The notes under the pieces are model-generated. The model did not search any database, was not told where the DNA came from, and was given only the letters and a program-made list of their open reading frames with translations. The position numbers were made by a program, and so were the translations under genes. From contig CAMCZQ010000012.1 of assembly GCA_945887835.1 (NCBI GenBank), positions 1 through 35,133 of the forward strand: a stretch of DNA of 35,133 nucleotides, read 5' to 3'. Positions 1-7,030 of this stretch are shown here, in pieces; the stretch's first letter is position 1; every line of letters starts with the position of its first letter. The DNA comes from Bordetella parapertussis. Lineage in GTDB: Bacteria > Pseudomonadota > Gammaproteobacteria > Burkholderiales > Burkholderiaceae_B.

Positions 1-696
1 GTCTACGGCGCCACGCACCATAATCGCGCCCGACATCAGACTTGCCACTTGCAGAGCGCTTGAGCCATGATATTGCGGGTGGTAATAGAACGGCCCAGCA
101 GGATGATCTTTGGGTATGCGATAGACGTGCTGGCGAGAACCTCCGTTTGGCAATACGCCACCGTAATTAGGATCCACCACATAGTCACCATACTCAGGCG
201 GGCTGACATCGCCATAAATCCCCGGAAACACATGCAGTCCATGTACGTGCAAATTCGTCGTATTCGGTCTGATGTAATTCGTCGGATCGCGAAACGCTTG
301 CACTGGGGGGTTCTCGGGCAGCTGATTCAGCAACCGAATCCTCAATTCGTCACCGCCTCGAACAACTAAGGTTGGACCTGAGTAGCCTGCCCGTTGAGAG
401 TCATAACCGTAGGCGCGTAGCGACGCAGGATGGCGCACGGTCGGCTTTGAGCCAGATAGCCGGGTATCAAAATATGAAATCGTGAGGGTGACCTCTAACA
501 AACCATTCTTTGCTTCGAGTAAAGGCGGTTGCACGAAGGTCTGCATCGGCAATGCATGACGATCACTCTCGTATTGATCACAGGCCGTTAAACCAAGCGG
601 CACCGCCATGCCCGAGGCAATGCTCACGCCATAGCGTAAAAAATCACGCCTAGCGTTTGCTTGTTCGCTATGATTGGTCATATTCGCTTTAGCCAT
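1..696 (-). CDS. Multicopper oxidase, N-terminal part (cut by window edge)
   Basis: The 232 visible residues have a twin-arginine leader (ARRDFLRYG near residue 15, then a short hydrophobic stretch ending LTAC) and a plastocyanin-like Cu-oxidase_3 domain. A type 2/3 copper motif LHVHGLH lies near residue 150. The second motif reads YYHPQYHG, where the family normally has HxH, so one predicted copper ligand is Gln. This suggests an exported copper enzyme acting in the periplasm; the C-terminal copper motifs lie outside the window. The ATG at 694-696 overlaps the stop of the upstream RCC1 gene by 8 bases, suggesting translational coupling. No Shine-Dalgarno is visible, and ATG 679-681 (MTNHSEQ) is an alternative start. 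A LTAC lipobox-like end to the leader could instead mean a Tat lipoprotein. Family is secure; substrate is unknown. Confidence 0.88.
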   Translation of the reverse strand, partial: MAKANMTNHSEQANARRDFLRYGVSIASGMAVPLGLTACDQYESDRHALPMQTFVQPPLLEAKNGLLEVTLTISYFDTRLSGSKPTVRHPASLRAYGYDSQRAGYSGPTLVVRGGDELRIRLLNQLPENPPVQAFRDPTNYIRPNTTNLHVHGLHVFPGIYGDVSPPEYGDYVVDPNYGGVLPNGGSRQHVYRIPKDHPAGPFYYHPQYHGSSALQVASLMSGAIMVRGAVD

Positions 697-1756
697 TTTT
701 CCAAAAGGGAGAAGGCATCAATTGTTGCCGGGCTGCACGACCAATCTGCCCCGTCTCATTGCTGCCCCAGCCGTACAGCGCGTGCCTGCTAATTGCCAGA
801 GCATGCATCTCACCGGCAGCGATCGCCTGCACTTGGGTAAGGCCCAACACTTTTGTAGGAGTGCTTCGAGGTTGTGTGTCATTTGCACCGAGCTGGCCAT
901 AACCGTTCCACCCCCAAGCGTATACGCTACCAGATTTTGCTAGTGCCATTGAAAAATGCGTGCCAGCTGCGATTGCTGTTATTTGTTCTGGCATCTGAAT
1001 CAAAGCTGGTTGACTGCCATAGCGCTTATGCTGATGGCCCAACTGCCCATATTGATTACTACCCCAGCCATACAGCTCGCCCTGACTGCTGAGGGCTAAA
1101 ACGTGAGTCGAGCCAACGGCGATACTATTAATCGAACCCGTGACACGAACAAGCTCTGGAGTGGGCGCATTTCTTAAATGCCCTAGCCCTAATTGCCCTG
1201 CAGAATTACTGCCAAAAGAAAGAACTTCTCCCTGCCGTGACAACGCGATCATGAAGTTATCGCCCAATGCGATCAGCTGCAAGGCTGGTAAACCACGGAC
1301 CACACCAGGCGATGCATTCATTTGCGCGGTTACACGGCCCAGTGCCTGATCAACGTTGAGACCCCAAGTGTGAAGACTGCCCGCTTGACCAATTGCCGCA
1401 AAGATTGACTGCCCCGCGGCAACGGACTCTGGTCCAATGATGCCTTCAATGGGAGTGGGTATTTCAGAAGTTGCCTGATCACCACCGACCCCAATTGGAT
1501 TCCAACCCCAAACGAGTAGCTCTTTTTGGGTCGACACCCCAAGACTAACGGCATAGCCTGCCGACATACGACTCAATCTTAATGACGAGCCTACATATAC
1601 TGGCTGACTGTCTAAACTAGGCGCACTACAAATATCGACATTACCAGGTTTGTAGCGCCCGCTGCCTGCACCGCCCCAACCCAGCACTTCGCCAGATTCT
1701 AAAAGCGCCAAAGTCTGGCTCTTGCCAGCACTTACCTCACGAATGATAAAGGACAC
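689..1756 (-). CDS. RCC1-repeat (beta-propeller) protein
   Basis: The 355-residue protein is built almost wholly of RCC1/ATS1-type repeats. Seven units can be counted, each with an 'aGxxHtlAL...GevyxWGsNxxGQLG' pattern (clear examples begin IAVGSTHVLAL, IAAGTHFSMAL and IAAGEMHALAI). That number suits a closed seven-bladed propeller. Such proteins usually mediate binding; no enzymatic motif is seen. The start is GTG at 1754-1756, because an in-frame stop lies only about 11 codons upstream and the first blade begins immediately, so there is no signal peptide although both neighbours are exported. It follows the YHYH gene by 13 bp and overlaps the multicopper oxidase gene by 8 bp, so the three look like one operon. 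Function is unknown. Confidence 0.85.
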   Translation of the reverse strand: MSFIIREVSAGKSQTLALLESGEVLGWGGAGSGRYKPGNVDICSAPSLDSQPVYVGSSLRLSRMSAGYAVSLGVSTQKELLVWGWNPIGVGGDQATSEIPTPIEGIIGPESVAAGQSIFAAIGQAGSLHTWGLNVDQALGRVTAQMNASPGVVRGLPALQLIALGDNFMIALSRQGEVLSFGSNSAGQLGLGHLRNAPTPELVRVTGSINSIAVGSTHVLALSSQGELYGWGSNQYGQLGHQHKRYGSQPALIQMPEQITAIAAGTHFSMALAKSGSVYAWGWNGYGQLGANDTQPRSTPTKVLGLTQVQAIAAGEMHALAISRHALYGWGSNETGQIGRAARQQLMPSPFWKNG

Positions 1757-1769
1757 GTTTAGATCTAGC

Positions 1770-2891
1770 CTAGCGAATCCCCCCCTTTAGGGTTCCAATC
1801 AAGCCCGGAAGAACAATGTTCCCCGCAAGGTCTGGAAGTTGCGAATAAGGGATCCCCTCTTGCATCGCAGCAGAGCCAAGTGCCGCGTTATAGTCAGGCG
1901 TCCCTCTAAAACATCCTACAGAAAACGGATATTGATTGTTCAGATGGTAATGGTAGATATTTTGCATCGAACCGTTCCATTCAACCGGGTGTATGTGGCC
2001 ATGGCACTCGTCTAACTCGGCATTCGTCACCATCTTTCCATCCACGCCGCGCGGGCCAAAAATCCCGAAGCCATCCAGTGCATAACCAAATAATGGTGAA
2101 TGACCCGAGGTACCTTGATTCGGAAAGCACTTCCAAGAGTAACCATGATAGTGATATTGCTGCGCATAAGGATGGCCAAAGCACTGATCATTAGGGAGTG
2201 CATTGGTCGGGCTATACCAATTACCACTAGAATCGTTCGCGAGTTCTACATGCCAAGCGGCTCCAGTCAAAGTAATGCCAATGATCAACGAGTTAATCGG
2301 ATTAAATCCCGTTATTACCGGGTTTAAGGGCAATTTGCTGGTGAGGTCGTAAGGAGAGATACCAATGGCAGCTGCTGAAGAATAGTTACTACCCGTTCGC
2401 GGATCGGTACCACCTGGCAAAGCCGCATAGTAGGCGTACGCCGCTGTGCCTGGCTGCACAGGATAATTTCCCATTGGCGTACTTGGCAAGCCATTCCCTT
2501 TTAAGTAGCGAAATTTGTCATCGGTTGTCATTGAGAAAACGCTGCCCGCCGGGTCGATCTGCGACGCCGTGACCGCACCCTCTACGAATGGTGTTTGGGC
2601 GATCGTAATGATGTTAGTGGTGGTGTTGGTCCAACTCGTAGCAGCCAAGGTCAGCTTATTCGCAACCTGTGCTGCTGCAGTAAAGAGTGGTGAAATACAG
2701 AGCCCATTGGGGGCACAGGCTTGAGTGCTTGTGCCATTGGCCGCGGTCACCAGTATGGTTGGCGTTCCGGAATCACTTCCACTGCTCGAGGTAGAGGATT
2801 TAGACGTACTTCCATCCCCGCAAGCCACCAGCAAAGTCACAAGACCGACCACTCCAAGGACAGAACTGAGATTTTTACTGAAGCCAAGCAT
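1770..2891 (-). CDS. YHYH-domain lipoprotein
   Basis: This is a 373-residue protein. The start chosen is the ATG at 2889-2891, preceded by AGGAG at good spacing and giving a clean lipoprotein leader (MLGFSKNLSS, then VGLVTLLVAC with lipidated Cys24). A longer reading to 2933 would bury the leader. A Ser/Thr/Gly-rich linker follows. The C-terminal two thirds contain the repeated histidine motifs QYHYHGYSWKCF and IYHYHLNNQYP and paired cysteines typical of the YHYH domain (PF14240). The domain is of uncharacterised function; the His-rich motifs suggest metal binding, which is inference. It is first in an apparent operon with the RCC1 protein and multicopper oxidase, so a periplasmic or outer-membrane copper-linked role is plausible. 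Confidence 0.85.
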   Translation of the reverse strand: MLGFSKNLSSVLGVVGLVTLLVACGDGSTSKSSTSSSGSDSGTPTILVTAANGTSTQACAPNGLCISPLFTAAAQVANKLTLAATSWTNTTTNIITIAQTPFVEGAVTASQIDPAGSVFSMTTDDKFRYLKGNGLPSTPMGNYPVQPGTAAYAYYAALPGGTDPRTGSNYSSAAAIGISPYDLTSKLPLNPVITGFNPINSLIIGITLTGAAWHVELANDSSGNWYSPTNALPNDQCFGHPYAQQYHYHGYSWKCFPNQGTSGHSPLFGYALDGFGIFGPRGVDGKMVTNAELDECHGHIHPVEWNGSMQNIYHYHLNNQYPFSVGCFRGTPDYNAALGSAAMQEGIPYSQLPDLAGNIVLPGLIGTLKGGIR

Positions 2892-2967
2892 GGTCGCTCC
2901 TGTTTCTGCGTTTTTAGACAACTGTCTGCGCATTTGTTCTTAAAAAATAATGCACGAAATGTCATAA

Positions 2968-2996
2968 TGACAAACAGTATACGAATTCATTTGTCA
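2968..2996. promoter_or_regulatory. Inverted repeat, possible TetR operator
   Basis: A perfect 7-bp inverted repeat, TGACAAA-N15-TTTGTCA, lies between the YHYH operon (minus) and the first TetR gene (plus). The string CAAACAGT inside it (2971-2978) recurs at 3040-3047 next to another TTTGTCA. Its location between a regulator and a divergent operon suggests an operator. No protein binding can be shown from sequence. Confidence 0.4.
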
Positions 2997-3034
2997 GCCT
3001 GTCAATGCAATCTCTAACAATGATTGGCTGATGC

Positions 3035-3050
3035 TTTGTCAAACAGTGAC
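3035..3050. promoter_or_regulatory. Second copy of the TTTGTCA/CAAACAGT element
   Basis: The string TTTGTCAAACAGTGAC contains the dyad GTCA-N5-TGAC. It shares both TTTGTCA and CAAACAGT with the inverted repeat about 65 bp away. The two copies in one divergent intergenic region make a repressor-binding pair plausible. Assignment to the adjacent TetR proteins is inference. Confidence 0.35.
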
Positions 3051-3139
3051 CTGTGAGACTCAAAAGCCTTATGTGCGAATAAAATGCCACAAAACCTCGC
3101 GACTCTTAAAAAATCACCTACATGATTTAAAATATCGAC

Positions 3140-3820
3140 ATGCTTAAAATACAAGACCATCGAATTAGAGTTGCAGCCTCAAGACGCGAAGAGATGCAAA
3201 ACTCTCTTATGTTTAGCGCGCTTGCTCTGGCGTCTGATAAGTCTATTCACGAAATTGATGTTGATGACATCATTCAACATGCGGAGGTATCGCGGGGCAG
3301 TTTCTACAAGTACTTTCCCTCGGTTCAGGCATTAATTCCAGCCTTAGCAGACCAACTGGCGCAAGAACTCACTGCAGAGATCGATGCGATCACCCACCAG
3401 ATTCCCAGCACGTCTGCCAGATTGGTCATTACCGCGAAGTTAGCCATGCGCCGCTTAGTGAGGGTTAAGGTTTTAGGAAACTTTCTCATCCAGCTGCCGT
3501 GGCCGAGTCAAAACCCTGAAGTCAACATATTTAAAAACATCAGCTCAGATATTGAACTTGGCATTAAAGAGGGGCTATTCACCAAAATGCCTGCCTCAAT
3601 AGGATGCAACCTTTTTATCGGCAGCCTCATCGGTGGTATTCACGCCATGCTTGGTAATTCACACTCTGCCAGTTATGAGAATAAAGTGCTATACCAAGCG
3701 CTCATTGGCTTGGGTCTGGCTTCAACAACAGCAGATGAGCTATTAAAAGCCCCCGTGCCTTCTTTACCGAAACTGACGGAAACTGGCTTGCTGGGTAAGA
3801 TCGCCAAGATGCAGTCTTGA
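3140..3820 (+). CDS. TetR/AcrR-family transcriptional regulator (copy 1)
   Basis: The protein has 226 residues. The N-terminal third holds a TetR-type helix-turn-helix (residues about 32-62, IHEIDVDDIIQHAEVSRGSF followed by YKYFPSVQAL, matching the family's 'vdDIa..AgVsrgtfYryFpsk..L'). The rest is a helical ligand-binding domain. It ends in a tail LPKLTETGLLGKIAK that the next gene also has (LPDLPKKGLVGKILK). It is divergent from the YHYH operon, with dyads in the 248-bp gap, so it may repress that operon or itself. No clear Shine-Dalgarno precedes the ATG. The effector is unknown. Confidence 0.85.
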   Translation: MLKIQDHRIRVAASRREEMQNSLMFSALALASDKSIHEIDVDDIIQHAEVSRGSFYKYFPSVQALIPALADQLAQELTAEIDAITHQIPSTSARLVITAKLAMRRLVRVKVLGNFLIQLPWPSQNPEVNIFKNISSDIELGIKEGLFTKMPASIGCNLFIGSLIGGIHAMLGNSHSASYENKVLYQALIGLGLASTTADELLKAPVPSLPKLTETGLLGKIAKMQS

Positions 3821-3896
3821 CATCCTCGCCGCCCTCGTCCTGACGGACGCCGCTGACGCGGGAAGAGCAGGGAAGACTTCCGTGCATCCGGTTCAC
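3820..3896. other. GC-rich hairpin block between the TetR genes
   Basis: Starting at the stop codon of the first TetR gene, this GC-rich stretch contains a hairpin CGTCC-TGAC-GGACG (3836-3849) and a near-palindrome GGAAGACTTCC (3871-3881). It then changes abruptly to AT-rich sequence. No T-run follows, so it is not a typical intrinsic terminator. The opening GACATCCTCGCCGCCCT faintly recalls the ends of IS200/IS605-type elements; this is recollection, not a database match. Confidence 0.3.
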
Positions 3897-3996
3897 ACAA
3901 ATTAAATTTAAAGTTAATTTAGCTATTTTGCCGTCGATCTAAGCTTATCTACGAGAATTTTAGAGCCGCGCTTAACTTTTAGATCTAACATCAGGG

Positions 3997-4677
3997 ATGT
4001 CTAAGATCATTCACCACCTCTTTCGCGATGATAAAACCGAGCACCAACAGGTGCACGCGCGTCTCGTGTCAAGTAGCCCCGAATTAATCTCGACGACATC
4101 CATCAACGAAATTAAAGTCGAAGATATCGCTACGCAAGCCGAAGTGTCTAAAGCCGCCTTCTATAAATGCTTTCGAAGCGTAGAAGATTTATTGAATACC
4201 AGCGCTAAACAAGCGGGGGCTGAGTTATTAATCCCCATCCACTCGGTTGGCTTGACGATTTCTGACATTGCCTTACGAACGGCGACTAAAACCAGAATTG
4301 CAATACGGATGATGACTGGCATACCATTGTTGGGTAGGTTAATGTTGAAAACTGAGTGGCCGTTTGGCGACGCTCGACACAAAGGCTATCAAGACATTCA
4401 ACAGGATATTGCCGCAGGCATTGCACAAGGCTGCTTTACGGATACGCCTCTTGAGATTGGTGCCAACCTTGTGGTCGCCACCTTACGAATTGCGGTTCAA
4501 GACATACTCAATTCGACACGTACAGAGGACTATGAGGCTCAGGTCATTTACACCCTGCTCTTAAGCTTAGGGGTCGACCCCAAAAAAGCGGACGAAATTT
4601 CTAAAATACCGTTTGATCAATTACCGGATCTACCAAAGAAAGGCTTGGTCGGTAAAATTTTAAAGTTGGTTGCTTAA
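3997..4677 (+). CDS. TetR/AcrR-family transcriptional regulator (copy 2)
   Basis: This is 226 residues, exactly the length of copy 1 upstream and alignable end to end. It shares the helix-turn-helix (IKVEDIATQAEVSKAAFYKC then FRSVEDLL), an internal pattern 'DI..GI..G.FT..P..IG.NL', and the C-terminal 'LP.L...GL.GKI.K' tail. The pair therefore looks like an old tandem duplication. The recognition helix differs (SKAAFYKCF versus SRGSFYKYF), so the two probably bind different sites. AGGG sits directly against the ATG, too close for a normal ribosome-binding site. No effector can be assigned. Confidence 0.83.
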   Translation: MSKIIHHLFRDDKTEHQQVHARLVSSSPELISTTSINEIKVEDIATQAEVSKAAFYKCFRSVEDLLNTSAKQAGAELLIPIHSVGLTISDIALRTATKTRIAIRMMTGIPLLGRLMLKTEWPFGDARHKGYQDIQQDIAAGIAQGCFTDTPLEIGANLVVATLRIAVQDILNSTRTEDYEAQVIYTLLLSLGVDPKKADEISKIPFDQLPDLPKKGLVGKILKLVA

Positions 4678-4869
4678 AACTCTGTCCGCACACTGGCACA
4701 GCCATTTGGCCGAGCAGAGTGAAGTTGGCACCGATGGCAGATCAAGACTGCTGCTGTCAGCCCCCATGAATTGCGCAAAAACTGTCTTTTTTCTAATACC
4801 CAAGCGCACCTCATAATAAACAATAATATATTATGAAGTACTATCGCCCGTATTTAGAGGAGAATAAGC

Positions 4870-5433
4870 ATGACCTTGCTCATTTGTGGACTAATTCTTT
4901 TTTTAGGGATTCACTCTGTCAGTATCTTCGCTGACCAATGGCGCAACGATCAGGTTGCGAAATTAGGCGCTCTAACTTGGAAGCTTATTTATTCGCTGAT
5001 GTCAATTGTTGGCATAGCATTGATGACCATTGGTTATCTAGAGGCCAGACCACAGCCCATCACGATCTGGTCACCCCCGTCCTGGGCTTGGCAAATCACC
5101 GTTTACTTCAGTCTGGTCTCTCTAATTTTGATTGCCGCGGCCTATGTTCCTAAGAATGCGATCAAACTAAAACTGAAAGATCCTATGCTGGTGGGTGTCA
5201 TTGTTTGGGCGATTTGCCATTTAACGACCATTGGATCTCTTGCCGGGATCCTATTATTTGGCAGCTTTTTGCTTTGGGGAGTTCTCGACCTCCTATCCTG
5301 TCGAGCAAGAAGGTCGAAACCACCCCTTGCCCAAGAGAAGGCCTCGGTCGTGATGACCCTTGCAACAATTGCAGCAGGTACCGTTGCATTTTTACCCTTT
5401 GCTCGTATAGCCTACGGGGTCGTGAGGTCGTGA
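4870..5433 (+). CDS. NnrU-family integral membrane protein
   Basis: The 187-residue protein is almost entirely hydrophobic, with five or six predicted membrane segments (residues about 2-18, 38-58, 73-95, 105-135 and 158-183). It starts with the NnrU-like pattern LFLGIHSVSIFADQWR and carries the internal ICHLTTIGSLAGILLFGSFL segment typical of PF07298. NnrU is known from nitric-oxide/nitrite metabolism clusters, but many homologues lie outside denitrification loci, as here. The start is well supported by AGAGGAG upstream of the ATG. It ends 14 bp from the convergent M81 gene. Confidence 0.8.
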   Translation: MTLLICGLILFLGIHSVSIFADQWRNDQVAKLGALTWKLIYSLMSIVGIALMTIGYLEARPQPITIWSPPSWAWQITVYFSLVSLILIAAAYVPKNAIKLKLKDPMLVGVIVWAICHLTTIGSLAGILLFGSFLLWGVLDLLSCRARRSKPPLAQEKASVVMTLATIAAGTVAFLPFARIAYGVVRS

Positions 5434-5447
5434 TGGGGGCTCTCGGG

Positions 5448-6977
5448 TTAGGCCCATTCAGGCTCCTTCCAAACCGCATCCTCATCAATCGGCCACACTG
5501 GCCTAGGCAAAGCTTTAAAGCTTAAGCGTTTTAAATTAGGCGTGGTTAACCCTGGACTATCGACATCCATGATTTGATCATCTAAAAAGAACTCGTCAAA
5601 GCCCGCGCGATAGTGGCCACGACTTTTGACGATGAGGCATTGGATTTTTGAAATATCAATTCCATGCATCTCAAGCATCACAGGTTCGGCTAACTGGCGG
5701 CGTAACGTGCCAACGACAACTTGCAGACCCGAATCAACTAACTCAAGCAATGCACTGGCCCCGAGTGAAAACTTGCGATCTTTCATAATGCCGCGTCGGC
5801 CCGTTTGAAAGCCGTCGCGCAAACAAATAATTTTTGCACGCGCAGTAAAACGTTTTGAATGTTCGAGCTCTGTTGCGTTAAAGACTGCATCGAACACAGC
5901 GCCCTCACCCAGCGCATGTGCTTGTGCCGCCAACTCAGGGGCAATAAACACACCCAGCACCACACCTTGGATACGTGCCTCGTGAAACGCCTGTAGTAGC
6001 CACGAAGTGCTGCCCCGCCCACCGCCACCGGGGTTATCGGCCACATCGGCAAACAACATCGGCGCCAACCCAGCGCGAGCAAGCTTGACTGCCTGTTCAA
6101 CTTCGATCGTATCTGCGACGTAGCGCGCACGATCAGCCCACGCCGCACGGGCCACGGTTAAAGCCGCCGCGCGAGCGGCAGCCAAATCTCCACGCGAGGT
6201 CACCGTAATCGTCATGCCGCACTTAGGCACATCCGCAAACACAAAGCCACCCGCCACCGAGACGTTTGCAACAGGTCCTTCAGAGGGCTTTTGCATCAGC
6301 GAATAAGCAAGCTTCAACAAATCGGCATAGGGGCCGCGTGACGAAAGCAAGGTCACGGAAGGCGGTGTAATCGGCATGCGAATAAAAGCTTTTACCGTTT
6401 TCATGCCTGCAAACATTTCGTTTAACAGGTCGGCGGCTTCAGCACCACGCTCGCGTTGATCGACGTGCGGATTGGTGCGATATGCCACCAAGGCATCCAG
6501 CGCATCAACGGTCTGGGGTGAAACATTGCAATGCAAATCGTGTGTGGCAATCACCGGGATGTCGGGGCCCACAAGTCGGCGAATCAGCGTCATCATGACG
6601 CCTTCGGTATCGTCTTCGTGGTCGGCAGTCGAGGCGCCATGGTTACAAACATACACCGCATCGACAGGTAAAGCAGCGCGCAACGACGATTCAGCTTTTT
6701 GTATGAACTCTTTCCAGACCTCGTCACTGGTTGGCCCGCCTGGTGGCGCACCAATCACGATTAAGGGTACGGGCGCCCAGTCGCCATACGAATCCATTTT
6801 TTCGTAAAACCCACGAATCTCGCCCGGCAAGTGACTAGCCTGGCGCGCTAAGTCGGTAATACGTGCGCCCTCTTCCCAACAGCTTTTTTCAAAATCTTCT
6901 CGCACTGACAAAGGCGCGAAACGATTCGATTCAAGCACAAAGCCAACGATAGCAACTCGGGGGTTCAGTTTAGACAT
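5448..6977 (-). CDS. M81-family metallopeptidase (MlrC-like)
   Basis: The 509-residue length fits the M81/MlrC family (N-terminal DUF1485-type domain plus MlrC C-terminal domain). Visible motifs are CNHGAS (111-116), the zinc-site HDLHCN (146-151), YRTNPHVDQRERG (166-178) and DNPGGGGRG near residue 314. Characterised members include the microcystinase MlrC, which cleaves linearised toxin peptides; most homologues have unknown substrates. It is the last gene of the ABC-transporter operon, 53 bp after the binding protein, so cleavage of the imported peptide in the cytoplasm is the natural inference. No signal peptide is seen. Confidence 0.88.
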   Translation of the reverse strand: MSKLNPRVAIVGFVLESNRFAPLSVREDFEKSCWEEGARITDLARQASHLPGEIRGFYEKMDSYGDWAPVPLIVIGAPPGGPTSDEVWKEFIQKAESSLRAALPVDAVYVCNHGASTADHEDDTEGVMMTLIRRLVGPDIPVIATHDLHCNVSPQTVDALDALVAYRTNPHVDQRERGAEAADLLNEMFAGMKTVKAFIRMPITPPSVTLLSSRGPYADLLKLAYSLMQKPSEGPVANVSVAGGFVFADVPKCGMTITVTSRGDLAAARAAALTVARAAWADRARYVADTIEVEQAVKLARAGLAPMLFADVADNPGGGGRGSTSWLLQAFHEARIQGVVLGVFIAPELAAQAHALGEGAVFDAVFNATELEHSKRFTARAKIICLRDGFQTGRRGIMKDRKFSLGASALLELVDSGLQVVVGTLRRQLAEPVMLEMHGIDISKIQCLIVKSRGHYRAGFDEFFLDDQIMDVDSPGLTTPNLKRLSFKALPRPVWPIDEDAVWKEPEWA

Positions 6978-7030
6978 GAGCGAAGTCTCAATGAATAGTT
7001 TTTTTGATGATGACCAGCTTAAACAAAGGC

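Noticed and set aside
2892-2933. Longer start for the YHYH protein
   Set aside because: It adds 14 charged residues ahead of a clear lipoprotein leader, whereas ATG 2889-2891 has AGGAG at proper spacing.
4771-4799. Promoter TTGCGC-N17-TAATAC before the NnrU-like gene
   Set aside because: Only about half of each hexamer matches the sigma70 consensus; spacing alone is not enough.
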